Source: Glaciecola sp965660815 (GTDB taxonomy: Bacteria > Pseudomonadota > Gammaproteobacteria > Enterobacterales > Alteromonadaceae). Taken from it: DNA of 64,000 bases. The stretch covers positions 1-64,000 of the forward strand of contig CBFIBG010000005.1 in the NCBI GenBank assembly GCA_965660815.1, given 5' to 3'. The position numbers were made by a program, and so were the translations under genes. The notes beneath the pieces were generated by a model. The model saw only the letters and a program-made list of their open reading frames with translations, ran no database searches and had not been told where the DNA came from. How positions within the stretch are numbered: the first letter of the stretch is position 1; every line of letters starts with the position of its first letter. This document shows positions 45,316 through 53,131 of this stretch, in pieces.

Positions 45316-45353
45316 ATAATTAGCATCAACTTCTCGTTAATCTAGTTTACTCA

Positions 45354-46577
45354 ATGAGCAGAAACGAAATGACTTATCAAAATACATCAATGTTCGAAAA
45401 TACGCGCCTTCATTATTTAGATGCAGTGCGTTGTTTTGCATTGATCCTTGGTGTGTTTTTTCATGCGGCCTTATCCTTCATGCCTATATTCATTGGTTGG
45501 GCTGTTATGGATGTTTCAACTGGAAACGCCGTGCCTTTTTTTGTGTTGATAAGTCATTCTTTCAGAATGCCATTGTTCTTTTTAATAGCGGGTTTTTTTA
45601 GTCATATGACGTTAATGCAAAAGGGGAGTACAGAATTTATTAAATCTAGATTGGTTAGATTAGGCATACCATTTGTGGTGGGTTGGTTTTTGTTAAAACC
45701 CCTTTTAGTTTCCGGATGGATTATAGGCGCTGAAAGTATGCGCTTGGAAGCCGATATCGCCGATGGGTTAATCAGTGGATTTGCTTCTTTAACCGAATGG
45801 CCCAATCAGTTTTTGGTTGGCACTCATTTATGGTTTCTGTACTACTTAATGTTAATTTCTTTTTTGGCTCTTACAATACGACAGATAGTGGCTACTCATA
45901 CAAGGGTACAAAGGTATGCAAGCTTGATCGCGAATAAGCTGAGTCGTTGGTTGAGTCAGTCTAATTATTTAATTGTATTTCTCAGCCTAGTTACTGCGTT
46001 TTTACTCTGGTTTATGCAAGGTTGGGGATTAGACACTCCAGATAAATCCCTGTATCCAAATATTCCTATTTTTCTTATTTATTTCGTATGCTTCAGCACA
46101 GGCTGGTTATTGCATAGAACCCCAAGATTAATATCAGCATTTGGTACATTGAGTAAATTACTTGTTTTTAACGTGATCATCGGAATAACAGCATCTGTTT
46201 TTTTGGCCGGCTACGAAAGTCAGGCAGGGCATCAACACTACATCTTACTTACAGCCGGTTTTAAGTTCAGCTATGCGTTAATGATGTGGTCGTTGATCGC
46301 CCTAACGCTTGGTTTATTTGAACGTTTCTATTTGAAACCTAGCAAAGTTATACAATATATCGCCGATGCCTCTTTCTGGCTATATCTAACCCATCTACCG
46401 ATAGTCGTATTTCTGCAAATAGCCGTTGCGGAATTGTCAATTCATTACTCAATAAAGTTGAGCGTAATATGCATTTTGACGATCGTAATCGCCCTGTTTA
46501 CTTATGATCTATTCGTGCGTAGTTCGTTTGTTGGAAAAGTACTAAACGGTCAAAAGAAAGACAGAGTGCTCACGTGA
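45354..46577 (+). CDS. Acyltransferase 3 family membrane protein (MdoC/OpgC-like)
   Basis: A 407-residue inner-membrane protein with about ten helices. The N terminus YLDAVRCFALILGVFFHAALSF carries the family's catalytic His, and SHSFRMPLFFLIAGFF with the conserved Arg follows. It resembles OpgC/MdoC, which succinylates osmoregulated periplasmic glucans, and other surface-sugar acyltransferases. opgG/opgH are not in the window, so its substrate is open. It converges on suhB, with 2 bases between the stop codons. Confidence 0.82.
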   Translation: MSRNEMTYQNTSMFENTRLHYLDAVRCFALILGVFFHAALSFMPIFIGWAVMDVSTGNAVPFFVLISHSFRMPLFFLIAGFFSHMTLMQKGSTEFIKSRLVRLGIPFVVGWFLLKPLLVSGWIIGAESMRLEADIADGLISGFASLTEWPNQFLVGTHLWFLYYLMLISFLALTIRQIVATHTRVQRYASLIANKLSRWLSQSNYLIVFLSLVTAFLLWFMQGWGLDTPDKSLYPNIPIFLIYFVCFSTGWLLHRTPRLISAFGTLSKLLVFNVIIGITASVFLAGYESQAGHQHYILLTAGFKFSYALMMWSLIALTLGLFERFYLKPSKVIQYIADASFWLYLTHLPIVVFLQIAVAELSIHYSIKLSVICILTIVIALFTYDLFVRSSFVGKVLNGQKKDRVLT

Positions 46578-46579
46578 GA

Positions 46580-47377
46580 TTACTTTAATCTTTTTACGAT
46601 GTTTTGAACAACTCTAGGGTTTCCAGCGACAATACCTTTTGCTGAACCAGGAGCTTTCAATTCGTCATAAAATGGATCGTTATTACCCACATAGTCAGTC
46701 ACTAAGCCTCCAGACTCTTTCACTAATAATTCGCCTGCTGCCATGTCCCAAGCTTTTAGCCCCTTTTCCCAGTAACCATCGAAGCGGCCGGCGGCTACAT
46801 AGGCTAAATCAAGTGCTGCAGAGCCTGAACGTCGAATGTCTCCTGCATCTCTAAACACTTTTGCAAAACTAGAGAGTTCTTGTTCTAGATTGTCTTTATT
46901 TCTAAATGGAAGTGCGGTAGCCAATATAGTATTAGACAGGTCTTTCGCTTTGGAGCAACGTAGACGATAGCCATTAAGCTGAGCGCCTGCCCCTTTCGAA
47001 GCCGTAAATACCTCACCCCTTATTGGGTCAAACACTACTGCTTGGTCAAGTCTGCCTTTGTACACCAATGCGATAGATACAGCGAAATGAGGAATGCCTG
47101 CTATGAAATTGCTGGTGCCATCTAACGGATCTATTACCCAAGTGAAGTCAGTGTCGTTAGTTTCGACGCCGCCTTCCTCTCCAATAAAAGAGTGGTCTGG
47201 ATATGACTGTTTGATTTTATTGATAATGGTGGCTTCGGCTTCTTTGTCGATTTTAGTGACAAAATCTTGAGCACCTTTTGACTGTATTTCTAAATCGTCA
47301 CGATTTTCGAAACCGCGAGTAATAACGTTTCCAGCAGAGCGAGCAGCTCGCACAGCAATGTTGAGCATAGGATGCAT
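46580..47377 (-). CDS. suhB: Inositol-1-monophosphatase SuhB
   Basis: A 265-residue Mg2+-dependent phosphatase. Metal-binding blocks are GEEGG (residues ~66-70), WVIDPLDGTSNF and the later AWDMAAGELLVKESGG. In E. coli SuhB also joins the rRNA antitermination complex with NusA. Length is equal to E. coli (267). It is divergent from trmJ, a conserved gammaproteobacterial arrangement. Confidence 0.95.
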   Translation of the reverse strand: MHPMLNIAVRAARSAGNVITRGFENRDDLEIQSKGAQDFVTKIDKEAEATIINKIKQSYPDHSFIGEEGGVETNDTDFTWVIDPLDGTSNFIAGIPHFAVSIALVYKGRLDQAVVFDPIRGEVFTASKGAGAQLNGYRLRCSKAKDLSNTILATALPFRNKDNLEQELSSFAKVFRDAGDIRRSGSAALDLAYVAAGRFDGYWEKGLKAWDMAAGELLVKESGGLVTDYVGNNDPFYDELKAPGSAKGIVAGNPRVVQNIVKRLK

Positions 47378-47426
47378 GAATAACCACCAAATTGTAAAAA
47401 GAACGATATAACTAATGGCGCGGAGT

Positions 47427-47456
47427 TTAGCAGATGTTAAAGTGCTATGCTACAAT
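47427..47456 (+). promoter_or_regulatory. Promoter upstream of trmJ
   Basis: TTAGCA (47427-47432), 18-base spacer, TGC-TACAAT with -10 at 47451-47456 (extended -10 type). Confidence 0.5.
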
Positions 47457-47517
47457 TCACCGCTTATTATTCAAGGTCAATAGGGACGCTTGTTATCTAG
47501 GGCGTAATGGCATCATT

Positions 47518-47540
47518 GATTTCCACCTAGCTTGGAAATC
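47518..47540 (+). other. Hairpin in the trmJ leader
   Basis: GATTTCCA and TGGAAATC form a perfect 8-pair stem with a 7-base loop, ending 10 bases before the trmJ ribosome site. No T-run follows, so it is not a simple terminator. Purpose unknown. Confidence 0.45.
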
Positions 47541-47563
47541 TAATTGAAAGAAGGGCTTTTTAA

Positions 47564-48337
47564 TTGTCAATGTTAGATTCAATTCGTATTGTGTTAGTCA
47601 ACACATCTCATACAGGTAATATGGGAAGCGCGGCAAGGGCAATGAAGACTATGGGACTAAAACATTTGTATTTAGTGGATCCTGTACAACAACCAGATGG
47701 CAAATCCAATGCATTAGCCGCGGGCGCCACAGATGTATTAGCACAGGCTAAAATTGTCACTAACTTGCAAGAGGCAGTCGCGGACTGTGGTCTGGTTGTG
47801 GGTACCTCAGCAAGGTCAAGAACACTCAGTTGGCCAATGCTTGATTCAAGAGAATGTGGCGCAAAACTTATAGAAGAGTCAAAAAATTTTCCAGTGGCCC
47901 TAGTGTTCGGCCGAGAAAGCAGTGGATTAACTAATGAGGAGTTGCAGCAATGTCATTTTCATGTATGTATAGATGCCAACCCAGAGTACAGTTCGTTAAA
48001 TTTAGCCGCTGCCGTGCAAACACTCTGTTACGAGATTAGAATGCATGCTTTGGCGCTAGAGCGAGCTCCTTATCAAGAGTTGGAAGCTCAACAAAGACTT
48101 GAAAAAAGTATTGAGCCCTTAAAAGACTATCCTTTAAACCGAGAGCTCGAAAATTTTTATCATCATTTTGAGTCTACATTTTCAGAGACTGGATTCATTC
48201 GACAAAAACATCCAGGTGTTATCATGTCAAAAGTCAAACGAATGTTTAATCGAGCTCGGTTAGAGTCGCAAGAGTTGGCAATTTTAAGAGGCATGTTGTC
48301 TTCTGTGGACAAAGCTGTACAAAGTAAGAAAAAGTAA
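47564..48337 (+). CDS. trmJ: tRNA (cytidine/uridine-32-2'-O)-methyltransferase
   Basis: A SPOUT-class methyltransferase that modifies the ribose of residue 32 in several tRNAs. The knot domain shows RIVLVNTSHTGNMGSAARAMKTMGL, VVGTSARSRTLSWPMLD, ALVFGRESSGLTNEEL and ANPEYSSLNLA. TTG 47564 has an AAGGG site at the ideal 8-base distance; ATG 47570, two codons on, aligns with E. coli TrmJ and is the alternative (255 aa). It lies upstream of cysE and the isc genes, divergent from suhB. Confidence 0.95.
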   Translation: MSMLDSIRIVLVNTSHTGNMGSAARAMKTMGLKHLYLVDPVQQPDGKSNALAAGATDVLAQAKIVTNLQEAVADCGLVVGTSARSRTLSWPMLDSRECGAKLIEESKNFPVALVFGRESSGLTNEELQQCHFHVCIDANPEYSSLNLAAAVQTLCYEIRMHALALERAPYQELEAQQRLEKSIEPLKDYPLNRELENFYHHFESTFSETGFIRQKHPGVIMSKVKRMFNRARLESQELAILRGMLSSVDKAVQSKKK

Positions 48338-48451
48338 AGTCACATTCAATAGCATAACTCAAACGTTAAGGTTGAATAATCAATGTACGAGCACCGTATC
48401 TTTTATCACGTTTGATAATCAACATGTTGCTCCATAAGCTAAAATTTAATC

Positions 48452-49267
48452 ATGTTTAAACATATTTCAGAAGATATAAAAAGTGTATTTGACAGAGACC
48501 CAGCCGCAAGAAACAGGCTTGAAGTTCTATTCAATTATCCTGGTTTACACGCAGTATGGATGCATAGACTCAGTCATAAATTGTGGAACTGGAAGTTGAA
48601 ATGGTTCGCCAGATTTTGCTCTAACGTCAGTCGTTTTATTACAGGGATTGAAATTCATCCAGGAGCGATTCTCGGAAGACGTGTGTTCATCGATCATGGC
48701 ATGGGTGTTGTCATTGGTGAAACCGCTGTAGTCGGTGACGATGTCACCTTGTATCACGGAGTTACGTTAGGTGGTACTAGTTGGAAAGCTGAAAAACGAC
48801 ATCCTACTTTATTATCAGGCGTGGTGGTGGGCGCTGGGGCTAAAATTTTGGGGCCCTTAACGATAGGGTGCAATGCTAGAGTTGGTTCAAACTCGGTGGT
48901 CATAAAAGACGTGCCAGAAAATGCTACATGTATTGGCGTGCCAGGCAGAATAATATTATCAAAGCCTAAAAAAGAAGAATCTTCTGAGCAAAATACTCGC
49001 CATGAAATTGCCAAAAAATATGGTTTTGATGCGTACGCAGTCTCTACCGATAACCCTGATCCCACAGCAAATGCATTAGGCATAATGTTAGAACACGTTC
49101 ATTTAATGGATAAAAAAGTAGAAGAGCTATGCAAAGTTATACAGACTCTCGGGGGCGACGTGTGTATCGAAAATATACCTAGGCTTCAAGCAGAAGACTT
49201 TGAATCAACGGGCATTTCTCCTACAGTGCGCAAGGGTGAAAACGACGCTTTTGACCCACACATATAG
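48452..49267 (+). CDS. cysE: Serine O-acetyltransferase
   Basis: A 271-residue enzyme that makes O-acetylserine from serine and acetyl-CoA, the first step of cysteine synthesis. The N-terminal helical part is followed by a left-handed beta-helix of hexapeptide repeats (about 65-170: IEIHPGAILGRRVFIDHGMGVVIGETAVVGDDVTLYHGVTLGG). The chain ends in Ile, as needed for the tail to dock into cysteine synthase CysK. Placed between trmJ and iscR, where supply of cysteine to IscS makes sense. Confidence 0.95.
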   Translation: MFKHISEDIKSVFDRDPAARNRLEVLFNYPGLHAVWMHRLSHKLWNWKLKWFARFCSNVSRFITGIEIHPGAILGRRVFIDHGMGVVIGETAVVGDDVTLYHGVTLGGTSWKAEKRHPTLLSGVVVGAGAKILGPLTIGCNARVGSNSVVIKDVPENATCIGVPGRIILSKPKKEESSEQNTRHEIAKKYGFDAYAVSTDNPDPTANALGIMLEHVHLMDKKVEELCKVIQTLGGDVCIENIPRLQAEDFESTGISPTVRKGENDAFDPHI

Positions 49268-49306
49268 TATGCAACCGAATAATACTTGACTGCCTTACTT
49301 GGTTAA

Positions 49307-49331
49307 ATACTTGACATAAATAGTCGGGTAT
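49307..49331 (+). promoter_or_regulatory. IscR type 1 binding site overlapping the iscR promoter
   Basis: The 25-base block ATAC-TTGAC-ATAAAT-AGTC-GGGTAT matches the E. coli type 1 IscR site (ATA-x3-GAC ... AGTC-x3-TAT) closely. It contains the -35 TTGACA (49311-49316); a -10 TACACT lies at 49333-49338 with a 16-base spacer. A second, half-conserved copy (ATACTTGACTG...) lies directly upstream at 49282-49306. This supports repression by cluster-loaded IscR. Confidence 0.82.
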
Positions 49332-49373
49332 ATACACTAAACCTGAGTAACGTATTAAGTGGGATTCGTGGCT

Positions 49374-49853
49374 ATGAAATTGACATCTAAAGCCAGATAT
49401 GCAGTAACTGCAATTATCGACGTTGCACTGCATTCCAATAACGGTCCGGTGCCATTAGCTGACATATCTGAACGGCAAAGCATATCCTTGTCGTACCTAG
49501 AGCAATTGTTCGCTAAGTTAAGACGAGAAAAGCTTGTATCCAGTGTGCGCGGACCTGGTGGCGGTTATACTTTGGGACGCGGCGCGTCTGAAATCGCCAT
49601 CGGCGAAATCATTCAAGCGGTAGACGAGACCGTTGATGCGACTAAGTGCCAAGGAGGGTCTAATTGCCAAGGCGGAAAGCGTTGTCTAACTCATAACCTT
49701 TGGCAAGATTTGAGTGATAGAATAAGTCAATTTTTAAATGAAATAACGTTGCATGAGTTGATTGCTCAAGAAAAAGATGACGAAGGTGTCGGTATACAAA
49801 ATAAGAGTGTCAAATCCCTAGTACAAAATATAGAAATTAGCATGCAATTATAA
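49374..49853 (+). CDS. iscR: Iron-sulfur-dependent regulator IscR
   Basis: From ATG 49374 the product has 159 residues and aligns without gaps to E. coli IscR: MKLTSKARYAVTAIIDVAL, the winged helix SYLEQLFAKLRREKLVSSVRGPGGGY, and the [2Fe-2S] ligands C92, C98, C104 and H107. The protein senses cluster status and represses its own operon. The ORF extends 15 bases upstream to a GTG, not favoured. iscS starts 13 bases after the stop. Its operator sits just upstream. Confidence 0.97.
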   Translation: MKLTSKARYAVTAIIDVALHSNNGPVPLADISERQSISLSYLEQLFAKLRREKLVSSVRGPGGGYTLGRGASEIAIGEIIQAVDETVDATKCQGGSNCQGGKRCLTHNLWQDLSDRISQFLNEITLHELIAQEKDDEGVGIQNKSVKSLVQNIEISMQL

Positions 49854-49866
49854 GCGGAGTTATATA

Positions 49867-51090
49867 GTGACAGACATTGCTTTGCCAATATATTTAGATT
49901 ATTCATCGACCACGCCTGTTGACCCTCGTGTGATCGATAAAATGCAGGAATGCTTATCATTAGAAGGCAATTTTGGTAATCCCGCTTCCCGTTCTCACAA
50001 GTTTGGTTGGGTGGCAGAAGAAGCTGTCGATACTGCTAGAAGTCAAATAGCAGACTTGGTAAACGCAGATCCACGTGAAATCGTATTTACATCTGGCGCA
50101 ACAGAGTCAAATAATTTAGCCATAAAAGGTGCCGCTAATTTTTACCACGAACGCGGTAGACATATAGTGACACTAAAAACAGAGCATAAAGCCGTGGTTG
50201 ATACGACTTCCCAGTTAGAACTTGAGGGGTTCGAGGTGACGTATCTATCGCCAAAATCCAATGGCATTCTTGACTTGGAAGAATTAAAGACCGCTATACG
50301 CGAAGACACTGTTTTGGTAAGCGTAATGCACGTTAACAATGAGATAGGCGTTATTCAAGACATTGCCGCTATAGGAGAGATATGTCGTGAGCAACAAATC
50401 ATCTTCCATGTAGATGCTGCTCAGAGCACGGGTAAAGTCGCTATTGATTTGCAAAAACTCAAAGTCGATTTAATGTCATTTTCAGCGCACAAGACTTATG
50501 GCCCAAAAGGGATAGGAGCGCTATATGTACGCCGAAAGCCGCGCATCCGAATAGAAGCGCAAATCCACGGCGGTGGGCACGAGCGCGGTATGCGAAGCGG
50601 TACGTTGCCGACACACCAAATTGTGGGCATGGGCGAGGCCTTTAAAATTGCAAAGGACGAAATGCAAGTTGAAAACCAAAGAATAAAAACGCTTCGTGAC
50701 AAACTATGGACTGGAATTAACAAAATTGAAGAAGTGTATTTAAACGGTGATCTTAAACAAAGAGTGCCTCATAATTTGAACGTGAGCTTTAACTATGTTG
50801 ATGGTGAGTCTTTAATTATGGCTCTCAAAGATATCGCGATATCAACGGGTTCTGCTTGTACGTCAGCAAATTTGGAGCCTTCTTACGTATTAAAAGCGTT
50901 AGGACTTAGTGATGACTTGGCACATAGTTCAATTCGATTCAGTATTGGTCGTTTTACGAAGGAAGAAGAAATTGATTATGTTGTGGACTTGGTCGTTAAA
51001 ACAATAGGTAAACTGCGAGAAATGTCTCCACTTTGGGATACATTTAAAGAAAGCGCACATGTAAAATCGGGGGAAGGGTTGCATCACTAG
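49867..51090 (+). CDS. iscS: Cysteine desulfurase IscS
   Basis: A 407-residue PLP enzyme that takes sulfur from cysteine for Fe-S clusters, thiolated tRNAs and other uses. It is very close to E. coli IscS: IYLDYSSTTPVDPRV at the start, SGATESNNLAIKGAA, the PLP Lys in SFSAHKTYGPKG (about K209), and the sulfur-accepting Cys in STGSACTSA (about C331). The C terminus, where IscU docks in E. coli, is kept, including the final His pair. GTG start. Remarkably the next gene is ndk, not iscU; 51091-51278 holds no remnant of other isc genes. Confidence 0.97.
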   Translation: MTDIALPIYLDYSSTTPVDPRVIDKMQECLSLEGNFGNPASRSHKFGWVAEEAVDTARSQIADLVNADPREIVFTSGATESNNLAIKGAANFYHERGRHIVTLKTEHKAVVDTTSQLELEGFEVTYLSPKSNGILDLEELKTAIREDTVLVSVMHVNNEIGVIQDIAAIGEICREQQIIFHVDAAQSTGKVAIDLQKLKVDLMSFSAHKTYGPKGIGALYVRRKPRIRIEAQIHGGGHERGMRSGTLPTHQIVGMGEAFKIAKDEMQVENQRIKTLRDKLWTGINKIEEVYLNGDLKQRVPHNLNVSFNYVDGESLIMALKDIAISTGSACTSANLEPSYVLKALGLSDDLAHSSIRFSIGRFTKEEEIDYVVDLVVKTIGKLREMSPLWDTFKESAHVKSGEGLHH

Positions 51091-51181
51091 AAAGCCGCTC
51101 TTATAAAGTCAAAATATCCTATAAATCATGCGCGTGAGTCACATTAATAAAATTAGATTAGAGTTTTGCGTTTAACTTGCA

Positions 51182-51187
51182 TATAAT
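51182..51187 (+). promoter_or_regulatory. -10 element of an ndk promoter
   Basis: TATAAT in TTGCATATAATCGCGC, 92 bases before the ndk ATG; the -35 is weak. It indicates that ndk does not depend on iscRS transcription. Confidence 0.45.
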
Positions 51188-51278
51188 CGCGCAACTTTAA
51201 TAAATGACATAGAGTTAGGTCCCAAAGATGGTATGCCGCTTTGAGATAACTTACAAATTTAAATATAGGATTTAAAAC

Positions 51279-51710
51279 ATGGCTTTAGAACGTACTTTTT
51301 CTATAATCAAACCAGATGCTGTAGCAAAAAATGCTATTGGGGCAATTTACAACCGCTTTGAAACTGCAGGATTGAGAATTGTGGCATCAAAAATGGTGCA
51401 TTTAAGTCGTGAGAAAGCGGAAGGTTTCTATGCTGAACACAAAGAGCGTCCATTTTTCGGTGCTTTGGTTGATTTTATGACGTCTGGTCCTGTTATGGTT
51501 CAAGTTCTCGAAGGCGAAAACGCAGTGGTTAAAAATCGTGAAATTATGGGAGCAACAAACCCTAGCGATGCCGCCGCTGGAACTTTGCGTTCTGATTACG
51601 CCGAATCAATAGACGAAAATGCAGTGCATGGCTCTGACGCTCCTGAGTCTGCCTCTCGAGAAATAGCGTATTTCTTCTCAGACGAAGAAATTTGCCCTAG
51701 AACTAGATAA
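51279..51710 (+). CDS. ndk: Nucleoside diphosphate kinase
   Basis: A 143-residue enzyme that balances nucleoside triphosphate pools by phosphate transfer through a phospho-His. It shows ERTFSIIKPDAV at the start, the nucleotide-binding EHKERPFF, and the catalytic His in ENAVHGSDAPESA. Length is identical to E. coli Ndk (143). A strong terminator follows 84 bases downstream. Confidence 0.98.
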   Translation: MALERTFSIIKPDAVAKNAIGAIYNRFETAGLRIVASKMVHLSREKAEGFYAEHKERPFFGALVDFMTSGPVMVQVLEGENAVVKNREIMGATNPSDAAAGTLRSDYAESIDENAVHGSDAPESASREIAYFFSDEEICPRTR

Positions 51711-51794
51711 TTGAAAACAGAGCAGTTGCTAAGCACCTGTTTTTAATCAGAAATGCATTAAAAAAACAGAGCACGTCTGATACACTTTACATAA

Positions 51795-51818
51795 AAGGGA
51801 GCGTTGCTCCCTTTTTTT
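51795..51818 (+). terminator. Terminator after ndk
   Basis: AAGGGAGC-GTT-GCTCCCTT followed by a T-run; an 8-pair stem, strong intrinsic terminator. Confidence 0.9.
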
Positions 51819-51901
51819 GCTAAGCGCGTTTTCAAAATGCGTTAAACAAAATTACATTAGACAGGTCTTAATAAACACTTTTGACAGGATATATTATTAA
51901 T

Positions 51902-53089
51902 ATGCACGGTCACCTTGAAAAAACAGAGCCATCTGAAGCAACCACGTTAGAGCGGGGGCAAGGCAATGAACAAAAGAAGCAAAATTTGCTGAACTTTAAC
52001 CGTGCCGGCTTGCGTGAGTATTTTCAGAGTATCGGAGAGAAACCGTTTAGAGCTGACCAAGTAATGAAATGGATTTACCAAGAGGGTGAATCTAACTTCG
52101 ATAATATGACCAACATAAATAAGCAATTGCGAGCCAAGCTGAGTAAACTGTGTGAAGTGAAAGCGCCCACAATTTCGCAACACCAACAAGCGAGCGATGG
52201 CACGATTAAATTCGCTATCATGCTCGATGGTGGTCAGGAAGTTGAAACCGTATGGATACCTGAGTCAGACCGCGCGACATTATGCGTGTCTTCTCAAGTG
52301 GGATGCGCACTTGAATGTACATTTTGTTCCACAGCTCAACAAGGATTTAATCGCAATTTATCGGTCGCTGAGATTATTGGTCAGGTGTGGCGAGTAGCAA
52401 CTTTCATTGGTTTATCTAAGGATACTTCGCAACGACCTGTCACTAATGTGGTGATGATGGGAATGGGTGAGCCCTTATTGAACTTAAAAAACGTTGTTCC
52501 TGCGATGGATATTATGCTGGACGATTTTGGCTTTGGTTTGTCAAAACGCCGAGTAACTTTATCAACATCAGGTGTAGTTCCTGCGCTGGATAAGCTAGGC
52601 GATCAAATTGACGTTGCTCTTGCAATTTCTTTGCATGCACCCAACAACGAGCTTAGGGACGAAATTGTTCCAGTCAATAAAAAATATCCTTTAGAAGAAT
52701 TTTTAGCAGGTGTTAGAAGATATTTGGCGAAATCCAAAGCCAATCAAGGTAAAGTAACGGTTGAGTATGTGATGTTAAATCAAATAAATGACAGCACTGA
52801 TCAGGCGCATGAGTTAGCTAAAGTATTGAAAAATACACCAAGTAAAATTAATCTCATACCTTTTAATCCTTACCCTGGTTCGCCTTACACATGCTCAAGT
52901 AATTCGAGAATTGACCGATTTGCAAAGGTACTGATGAGTTACGGGTTTACAACCGTTGTTCGAAAAACGCGAGGAGATGATATTGATGCTGCTTGTGGAC
53001 AACTTGTAGGTGATGTGGTTGATAGAACAAAACGGTTATTGAAGAAACAAATGAAAGGAAAGTCTATTTCTGTAAAAGTCTCTGATTAA
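51902..53089 (+). CDS. rlmN: Dual-specificity 23S rRNA/tRNA m2A methyltransferase RlmN
   Basis: A radical SAM enzyme that methylates C2 of A2503 in 23S rRNA and A37 in some tRNAs. From ATG 51902 it has 395 residues. The cluster motif CxxxCxxC is in CALECTFCSTAQQGF; GMGEPLLN binds SAM; the two methyl-carrying Cys are expected near residue ~118 and in DIDAACGQL near the C terminus. EKPFRADQVMKWIYQ matches E. coli RlmN. The frame opens at TTG 51881, seven codons earlier, which is less likely. First gene of a co-directed run through der. Confidence 0.97.
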   Translation: MHGHLEKTEPSEATTLERGQGNEQKKQNLLNFNRAGLREYFQSIGEKPFRADQVMKWIYQEGESNFDNMTNINKQLRAKLSKLCEVKAPTISQHQQASDGTIKFAIMLDGGQEVETVWIPESDRATLCVSSQVGCALECTFCSTAQQGFNRNLSVAEIIGQVWRVATFIGLSKDTSQRPVTNVVMMGMGEPLLNLKNVVPAMDIMLDDFGFGLSKRRVTLSTSGVVPALDKLGDQIDVALAISLHAPNNELRDEIVPVNKKYPLEEFLAGVRRYLAKSKANQGKVTVEYVMLNQINDSTDQAHELAKVLKNTPSKINLIPFNPYPGSPYTCSSNSRIDRFAKVLMSYGFTTVVRKTRGDDIDAACGQLVGDVVDRTKRLLKKQMKGKSISVKVSD

Positions 53090-53131
53090 TATAGACTTAT
53101 ACTTACAAACAGTGGTTACAGGTGCCTATCT

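Noticed and set aside
51091..51278. Remnants of iscU, iscA or hscA between iscS and ndk
   Set aside because: All frames were read; none shows a recognisable isc protein fragment.
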